47,850 nt of DNA, from NCBI GenBank assembly GCA_002683195.1, contig NYSW01000059.1:30767-78616 (forward strand), given 5' to 3'. Under the pieces are notes generated by a model. That model saw nothing but the letters and a program-made list of their open reading frames with translations, did no database searches and was not told the DNA's origin. The translations under genes and the position numbers were made by a program. Source of the stretch: Phycisphaerae bacterium. Lineage in GTDB: Bacteria; Planctomycetota; Phycisphaerae; Phycisphaerales; SM1A02. This document shows positions 42,554 to 47,850 of the stretch, in pieces. Within the stretch, counting starts at the first letter, position 1. The number at the start of each line of letters is the position of its first letter.

Positions 42554-43869
42554 CTCTCGAATCCAACCCACCCCCCATGAACGACGCCCAGAAAACGACA
42601 TCCCCTCCCCCGCCACGAGTGATCCGAGCGACCATCGCGCTCATCCGCCTGGCGTTGCCTCTGCTGGTCATGGGAATCGCCATTCTGGGTGCGATGTACC
42701 TCCTCCAGTCCCGTCCGGCAGCCGCCCGGATCGAAGCCGAACCCCGCGCCGCACTGGTGGAGACGATTTTCGCTTCGCCCGGCACCGAGATCGCGGAGAT
42801 CATCGCCTACGGCACGGTGGAACCTCATCGGGAACTCCTGCTTCAACCCCAGGTCGGCGGCCAGATCGTGCGGATCAATGAAGATCTTCGATCCGGTGGT
42901 CGCATTCCCGCCGGCGAGATGCTCTTCATGATCGACCCCCGCGACTACGAGATCGCGATGATTCAGCGGGAGGCCGAAGTCGCGAACGCCGCCGTCGCGC
43001 TTCAGTTGGAAGAGGCTCGTGGCGATGTCGCCCAACGCGAGTGGGAACTTCTTCGGGACTCGATCAAGGTGTCCGATCAGAACGAGGGACTGGCGCTTCG
43101 CGGCCCCCAGAAGATCGAAAAGGAGGCTGCGCTCGCCGCGGCCCGAGGCCGACTCGAGAAAGCGGAACTCGACCTTGAAAGAACCACGATCACCGCGCCG
43201 TTCAACGGCATCGTGCTGGCGGATGACATCGAGATCGGGCAGGTCGTGTCGCCCCAGACCCGGGCCGCCACCATCGCCGGTACCGACCGCTTCGACGTGA
43301 TGGTCTCGGTCCCCCTCGACAAGCTCGAGTGGATCCGGGCGAATCCCGGCGACCCCTCTGGAAACTCGAACGCGCGGATCATTCAGGAACTCGGTGACGG
43401 ACGCTCCGTGGTCCGGCGCGGGCGAGTCGATCGAATCGTGGGCGAGGTGGAACGATCCGGCCGACTGGCCAAGGTTCGCGTCCTGGTCGAGGATCCTCTC
43501 GGTCTGGAAGCATCGGACGAAGCATCCCGGCCCGGGCTCCCCTTGCTTCTGGGCAGTTACGTTCGCGTCGAGATCGACGGCCCTTCCTTTGAAGATCTGG
43601 TGGAACTCCCCCGCTCGGTCATCCGAGACAATGGAAACGTCTGGATCTACGCGCCGGATGGACGGCTCCGGATCAGGCCGGCGAAGATCATCGTCGGGCG
43701 TCCCGACACCGTACTGGTCGAGGCGTTCCTTCTCCCCGGAGAGGAGATCGTGGCGAGTCCGCTTCCATCCGCCCTGCCCGGAATGCCGCTGGAAAGAATC
43801 GGTGCCGTCGGACGACCCGGTCTGAATACCGAAGCGAGCGAAACCGCCGCGGATCGAGGTGATGCGTGA
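42550..43869 (+). CDS. RND periplasmic adaptor (HlyD/membrane fusion family)
   Basis: A 439-residue adaptor. One N-terminal membrane helix (about residues 25-50) is followed by a biotinyl-lipoyl half-motif (GTVEPHRELLLQPQVGGQIVRI), an alpha-hairpin (EVANAAVALQLEEARGDVAQREWELL) and the second lipoyl half (ERTTITAPFNGIVLADDIEIGQVV). A beta-barrel and membrane-proximal domain complete it. It links the inner-membrane pump to the outer-membrane channel. Start and stop overlap the neighbours by 4 nt, so all three transport parts are translationally coupled. Confidence 0.93.
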   Translation: MTLESNPPPMNDAQKTTSPPPPRVIRATIALIRLALPLLVMGIAILGAMYLLQSRPAAARIEAEPRAALVETIFASPGTEIAEIIAYGTVEPHRELLLQPQVGGQIVRINEDLRSGGRIPAGEMLFMIDPRDYEIAMIQREAEVANAAVALQLEEARGDVAQREWELLRDSIKVSDQNEGLALRGPQKIEKEAALAAARGRLEKAELDLERTTITAPFNGIVLADDIEIGQVVSPQTRAATIAGTDRFDVMVSVPLDKLEWIRANPGDPSGNSNARIIQELGDGRSVVRRGRVDRIVGEVERSGRLAKVRVLVEDPLGLEASDEASRPGLPLLLGSYVRVEIDGPSFEDLVELPRSVIRDNGNVWIYAPDGRLRIRPAKIIVGRPDTVLVEAFLLPGEEIVASPLPSALPGMPLERIGAVGRPGLNTEASETAADRGDA

Positions 43870-46800
43870 TTCCGCGTTCTCAGAAGCGAGGAATCGTCGC
43901 CTGGATGGCCGGCCACCCGGTTGCCGCGAACCTCCTCATGCTCGCCCTCGTGATCGGAGGCCTGATGACCGCAGTGCGGGTCAAGCAGGAGGTGTTCCCC
44001 GAATTCACACTGGATGTGGTGGGCGTGAGCGTCACCTATCCGGGAGCGAGTCCCGAGGAGATCGAAGAAGGCATCGTGATCGTGATCGAGGATTCCGTCC
44101 GCGGCCTCGAAGGCGTGAAGAGAGTCACCAGTTCCTCCAGCGAGGGACGGGGCTCCGTGAGCGTGGAACTCCTGCTCAGCGCTGATCCTGATCGAGTACT
44201 CGCCGACGTGAAGAACTCCGTCGACCGCATCACGACCTTTCCCGAAGATGCGGAAAGACCGATCGTGAGCCTGTTGGAAAATCGCAACCAGGTCATGAAT
44301 CTCGCGATTGCAGGTCCGACCTCGGAGCGAGTGCTTCGAGAAACCGCGGAACGCCTCCGTGACGATCTTTCCGCCACCGAAGGAATCACCCTCGTCCAGC
44401 TGGGAACCGCCAAGCCACTCGAGATCTCGATCGAAATCTCGCAATCCACCCTCCGGACCTACGGCTTGACCCTCGATCAGGTCTCCGCCGAGATTCGTCG
44501 ATCCGCCATCGATCTTCCCGCCGGAAGCCTGAAGACCGACGCGGGCGAAATCCTCTTTCGAACCACCGAGCGTCGGGATTACGGCCGGGAATTCGCGGAC
44601 ATCGCGATCATCTCGAATCCCGATGGTTCCACCGTCCGACTGGGAGATCTGGCGACGATCGCCGACGGCTTCGCGGATCTCGATCTCCAGCCCGGCTTCA
44701 ACGGCGAGCCTGCCGCCACCGTCACGGTCTTCCGAGTCGGGGAGGAAACGCCGCTCTCGGTCTCCGCGGCGGTATTGGAGGCCCTGGAGAAATTCCGGAC
44801 CACCCTGCCGACGGGACTGGTCGCCGAGGTGATCCGGGACGACTCGATCGTCTACCGGCAGCGAATGGAACTGCTGATCAGGAACGCCCTCTTCGGGCTC
44901 GTCCTGGTGCTCATCATGCTCGGGCTGTTTCTGGAGCCTCGGCTGGCGTTCTGGGTGACCCTCGGGATCCCGATCTCGATCCTCGGCTCCTTCCTCTTCC
45001 TGAGCGGAACCAATGCTTCGCTCAACATGATCTCGCTCTTCGCCTTCATCGTGACGCTGGGGATCATCGTCGATGACGCGATCGTGGTCGGGGAGAACAT
45101 CTACGAGAAACGTGAACTCGGCATGCCCGCGCTGCAGGCGTCGATCGAGGGCGCCCGGGAGATCGCCGGCCCCATCACCTTCGCCATTCTCACGAACGTC
45201 GTCGCCTTCTCGCCCATGCTCTTCGTGCCCGGTGCCAGCGGCAAGCTGTTCATGCAGATCCCGGCGGTGGCGATCAGCGTCTTCATCGTTTCGCTGGTCG
45301 AATCGCTGCTCATCCTTCCCGCACACCTTTCACATGCCACGAAACCGAGCCTCTTCTGGCGGATCGCCGCGATTCCCAGCAGCGTCTTCACTCGCGGGCT
45401 GGACTGGTTCATCAAGCGGATCTATCGACCGACGGTCGCGGTCGCCATCCGCAATCGATACACCACCATCGCGACCGGCACCGGGATGCTGATCCTCGCG
45501 ATCGCGGTGATCGCCGGCGGCAGACTTCCCTTCACCTTCCTGCCGAAGATCGACGCGGACTTCGTGAACGTGAACGTACGTCTGCCGCTCGGGGTTCCGG
45601 TCGAACGAACCGCGGCGGTTCAGGAGCATCTCCTGGCCGCATTGGCCGAGACCATCGATGAGTCGGGCGGGCAGGCCGTGGTGGAGAGCATCTATGCGGT
45701 GCTTGGGAGTCAGGTGGGCGGCTTCGGACCCGTGGCGAGAGCCCAGAGCAGCGGAAGCAACCTGCTCGGCATCCAGTTCGAACTGGTCCCGGAATCCGAA
45801 CGCAACATCGACGTCACTGAATTCGGAAGACGATGGCGGGAGAACGCCGGGGACATCGCCGGCATCGAGACCATCTCCTTCAAGAGCGAGATCGGAAGAG
45901 CCACCGGTGCCGCGGTGGATGTTCAACTGAGTCACCGGGATCCCGGGATCCTCGACGCCGCCAGCATCGATCTTTCGGACCGGCTCACATCGTTCGACGG
46001 CGTGAAGGACATCGACTCCGGAGTGGCCCTCGGAAAACCCCAGTTCAATCTCGAACTCACGCCCGAAGCCCGGAGCATGGGACTCACCGCCCGCGATCTC
46101 GCGCGGCAGACCCGTGCGTTCTTCTTCGGATCCGAAGCACTCCGTCAACAACGTGGCCGGAATGAAGTCCGAGTCATGGTGCGGCTTCCGGACGAGGAAC
46201 GAGGCACGCTCCACACGGTGGAGACCGCGATGCTCCAGACGCCCAACGGCGGGGAGATCCCCTTCCGCGAAGCGGCGATCGCCTCCGAAGGGCGTGCCTA
46301 CACCACGATCAAGCGAACCGATGGCCGACGAGTCAACTCCGTCATCGCGGACATCGATCCCGATGTCGCCAATGGAAACGAGATCGCCGCGGCCCTGGAG
46401 ACCGATGTTCTTCCGGAGATGGTTCGAAAGTACCCCGGCCTGACATGGACCTTCGAAGGTGAACAGAGCGACCAGGCGGATTCGCTCGCCAGCCTGGGAC
46501 GAGGATTCGCAGCCGCGCTCTTCGTGATCTACGCCCTGCTCGCGATCCCATTCCGAAGCTGGATCCAACCCCTGGTCGTGATGGTGGCGATTCCCTTCGG
46601 CATCATCGGAGCCGTCTTCGGGCACCTCGTCATGGGTTACGGCTTCAGCATCATCTCGATCTTCGGAATCGTGGCCCTCTCGGGCGTGGTCGTGAACGAC
46701 TCCCTGGTGCTGGTCGTGACGATCAACGAGATGCGACGCAAGCGACCGGACCTCGGGATGACTCAGGTCGTCATCGCGGCAAGCCAGCGTCGCTTTCGAC

Positions 46801-47054
46801 CGATCCTGCTGACCAGCGTCACCACGTTTTTCGGACTCATGCCGATGGTGCTCGAGACCAGCGTCCAGGCGAGGTTCCTGATTCCCATGGCGATCTCGAT
46901 CGCCTTCGGCGTGATGTTCGCCACGTTCATCATCCTGCTGATCGTCCCCGCCCTCTACCTCGCGATCGAGGACGCCAAACGACTGTCCACCTGGCTCCTC
47001 TCCACCGATCGGGACGAAACGGGCCTGCCAGGGTCGACCTCACCGCAGGCCTAG
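43866..47054 (+). CDS. RND efflux permease
   Basis: A 1062-residue RND pump with a GTG start overlapping the adaptor stop. Helix 1 includes HPVAANLLMLALVIGG. The periplasmic domain begins VGVSVTYPGASPEEIEEGI. Helix 4 has GIIVDDAIVVGENIYE, so the two proton-relay Asp residues are kept. In the helix-10 segment GVVVNDSLVLVVTINE, the Lys found in AcrB is not present, as in a known RND subgroup. Two large periplasmic loops and about 12 helices are apparent. Exported compounds cannot be predicted. The AcrB-like (HAE) family is a better fit than metal CusA-type because the methionine ladder residues are not obvious. Confidence 0.93.
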   Translation: MIPRSQKRGIVAWMAGHPVAANLLMLALVIGGLMTAVRVKQEVFPEFTLDVVGVSVTYPGASPEEIEEGIVIVIEDSVRGLEGVKRVTSSSSEGRGSVSVELLLSADPDRVLADVKNSVDRITTFPEDAERPIVSLLENRNQVMNLAIAGPTSERVLRETAERLRDDLSATEGITLVQLGTAKPLEISIEISQSTLRTYGLTLDQVSAEIRRSAIDLPAGSLKTDAGEILFRTTERRDYGREFADIAIISNPDGSTVRLGDLATIADGFADLDLQPGFNGEPAATVTVFRVGEETPLSVSAAVLEALEKFRTTLPTGLVAEVIRDDSIVYRQRMELLIRNALFGLVLVLIMLGLFLEPRLAFWVTLGIPISILGSFLFLSGTNASLNMISLFAFIVTLGIIVDDAIVVGENIYEKRELGMPALQASIEGAREIAGPITFAILTNVVAFSPMLFVPGASGKLFMQIPAVAISVFIVSLVESLLILPAHLSHATKPSLFWRIAAIPSSVFTRGLDWFIKRIYRPTVAVAIRNRYTTIATGTGMLILAIAVIAGGRLPFTFLPKIDADFVNVNVRLPLGVPVERTAAVQEHLLAALAETIDESGGQAVVESIYAVLGSQVGGFGPVARAQSSGSNLLGIQFELVPESERNIDVTEFGRRWRENAGDIAGIETISFKSEIGRATGAAVDVQLSHRDPGILDAASIDLSDRLTSFDGVKDIDSGVALGKPQFNLELTPEARSMGLTARDLARQTRAFFFGSEALRQQRGRNEVRVMVRLPDEERGTLHTVETAMLQTPNGGEIPFREAAIASEGRAYTTIKRTDGRRVNSVIADIDPDVANGNEIAAALETDVLPEMVRKYPGLTWTFEGEQSDQADSLASLGRGFAAALFVIYALLAIPFRSWIQPLVVMVAIPFGIIGAVFGHLVMGYGFSIISIFGIVALSGVVVNDSLVLVVTINEMRRKRPDLGMTQVVIAASQRRFRPILLTSVTTFFGLMPMVLETSVQARFLIPMAISIAFGVMFATFIILLIVPALYLAIEDAKRLSTWLLSTDRDETGLPGSTSPQA

Positions 47055-47062
47055 CGCACAAG

Positions 47063-47091
47063 GACGGCCGGATCGCGAGGATCCGGCCGTC
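47063..47091. terminator. Stem-loop between convergent genes
   Basis: GACGGCCGGATC (47063-47074) pairs perfectly with GATCCGGCCGTC (47080-47091), loop GCGAG. It begins 9 nt after the RND stop and lies 33 nt from the end of the convergent gene. No T run follows on either side, so termination would be weak or Rho-assisted. Confidence 0.65.
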
Positions 47092-47123
47092 GAATGAACG
47101 TGTTCTTCGCACCGAGCGGTCGC

Positions 47124-47850
47124 TCAGGCGACTCGCTCGCGACGGCGCCGGACGCCGGCGGCACCCATGGCCAGACCGAGCAGACCACCCACGCCCGGAA
47201 CGGGGTTCTCGCCCGGGATCTGGGCCGCGATGCCCGGGTCGCTCTCGTACGCCCACCGATTGATGGTGAGCGAGAGGTTCCCACTCTCGTCCTCGCCAAG
47301 CGTGAGATCAAACCACCCGTAGTTGCTCGCTTCAACCCCGAGCCCGTCCAAGGGCACGGAGAAGCCGAGGAACGTACGACCATCCATGACGCCCTTGACT
47401 TCCGACTTCTGCTTGCTCTTGGTGTCGACTGTCTTGTTCTTCCCGCCCGCGGCGTAAGAAAGTCCCTTGAAGCTGGAACCGACCGAATCTCCGGGGTTGA
47501 AGTGCTTTGCCCCCTTGGTGATCGGATGAAGGGCGATCATCCCCGAGGCGGAGGATTTCGAGCCGAAACTGGCCGTCCACACGCTGAAGTTCCGGAAGCT
47601 GTTCGAATCGGTCGGGTTGGACCCTCCGAATCGGAGTCCGAAGAAGTTCACCGTGGCGCCGAGAGGCTCGAGTTCAAGGGCGCCTCCGAAGGTCGAGCTT
47701 GCAAACGTGCCCCCGAATCCTTCGACCGGCTGCAACGTGAAGGTCATACCCACGTCGTAGATCATCAGGTCCGCATGGGCCTCGGTCATGAGGCCCGCCG
47801 CGGCCACGGCTGCCAGCGATGCATACGACGTCAATCGGCTCGAAGTCTCG
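47124..47850 (-). CDS. PEP-CTERM-like secreted protein, 5' end beyond the window
   Basis: The frame stays open to the window edge. The in-frame TTG at 47832-47834 would give 236 residues, but the signal-peptide-like stretch (TSYASLAAVAAAGLMTEAHA) fits a start further upstream. The body is a predicted beta-rich domain with GxSVPLDG and a short NRWAYESDPG near the C-terminus, a recurring feature of PEP-CTERM-type proteins. The tail has PVPGVGGLLGLAMGAAG then RRRRER (VPxPG-like signal plus transmembrane plus Arg). Function is unknown; export and sorting to the surface are predicted. A short Lys-rich insert (KNKTVDTKSKQKSEVK) interrupts the middle. Confidence 0.8.
   Translation of the reverse strand, partial: ETSSRLTSYASLAAVAAAGLMTEAHADLMIYDVGMTFTLQPVEGFGGTFASSTFGGALELEPLGATVNFFGLRFGGSNPTDSNSFRNFSVWTASFGSKSSASGMIALHPITKGAKHFNPGDSVGSSFKGLSYAAGGKNKTVDTKSKQKSEVKGVMDGRTFLGFSVPLDGLGVEASNYGWFDLTLGEDESGNLSLTINRWAYESDPGIAAQIPGENPVPGVGGLLGLAMGAAGVRRRRERVA

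Noticed and set aside
1..47850. CRISPR arrays, insertion sequences, phage genes or attachment sites.
   Set aside because: No regular spaced repeats, transposase motifs, integrase or target-site duplications were noticed. The tRNA has no partial 3' repeat nearby that I could see.

Overview
The window looks like chromosomal DNA of a planctomycete, most likely of the Phycisphaerae/Phycisphaerales. Four things suggest this. GC content is high. Two secreted proteins end in a VPxPG + hydrophobic + Arg-rich (PEP-CTERM-like) sorting tail. Two others end in paired dockerin-like repeats of the 'DLNGDGxxDGxDFGxxLxxWG' kind. A large type II secretion/type IV pilus-like cluster encodes very long pseudopilins. 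The lineage is inferred from these motifs, not from a marker gene.

Layout. 1-4.8 kb: a PEP-CTERM-like secreted protein (+), a strong bidirectional terminator, a TPR-sulfotransferase (-), a divergent trigger-factor-like protein (+) and a small-molecule methyltransferase (-). 4.8-7.9 kb: a large secreted zinc metalloprotease (-) with seven FG-GAP repeats and a C-terminal dockerin pair. 8.3-26.7 kb: a long minus-strand cluster. In transcription order it has a PilB/GspE-type ATPase, PilT, a second GspE/PilB ATPase, GspF/PilC, two GspG-like (pseudo)pilins, then GspH-, GspI-, GspJ- and GspK-like proteins. The last four are far longer than usual, and the GspK-like one reaches 2005 residues. The pseudopilin genes overlap or nearly abut and end at a hairpin terminator. 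26.9-28.8 kb: standalone CoaB and 6-phosphogluconate dehydrogenase (+). 28.8-31.1 kb: a sulfur module (-) with an MBL-fold/double-rhodanese protein and a TauE-like exporter. 31.2-36.7 kb (+): sulfatase, RluA-type pseudouridine synthase, tRNA-Leu(UAA), an AmpG-like MFS transporter and a KamA-family radical SAM enzyme, closed by a textbook terminator. 36.8-40.2 kb (-): a secreted C-type-lectin protein and an S10 serine carboxypeptidase. 40.3-47.1 kb (+): a TetR-controlled tripartite RND efflux operon with overlapping genes. 47.1 kb to the end (-): another PEP-CTERM-like protein whose start lies beyond the window.

How the genes may work together (inference). The pilus/secretion cluster would build a periplasmic or surface filament with an unusually large tip complex. 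Dockerin-bearing and PEP-CTERM-bearing exoproteins, one of them (the metalloprotease) directly downstream, are plausible cargo or surface partners. Sulfatase, sulfotransferase, persulfide dioxygenase/rhodanese and TauE suggest use of sulfated organic matter. The outer-membrane secretin and the inner-membrane L/M (or PilMNOP) proteins are not in the window, so the machine is only partly visible.
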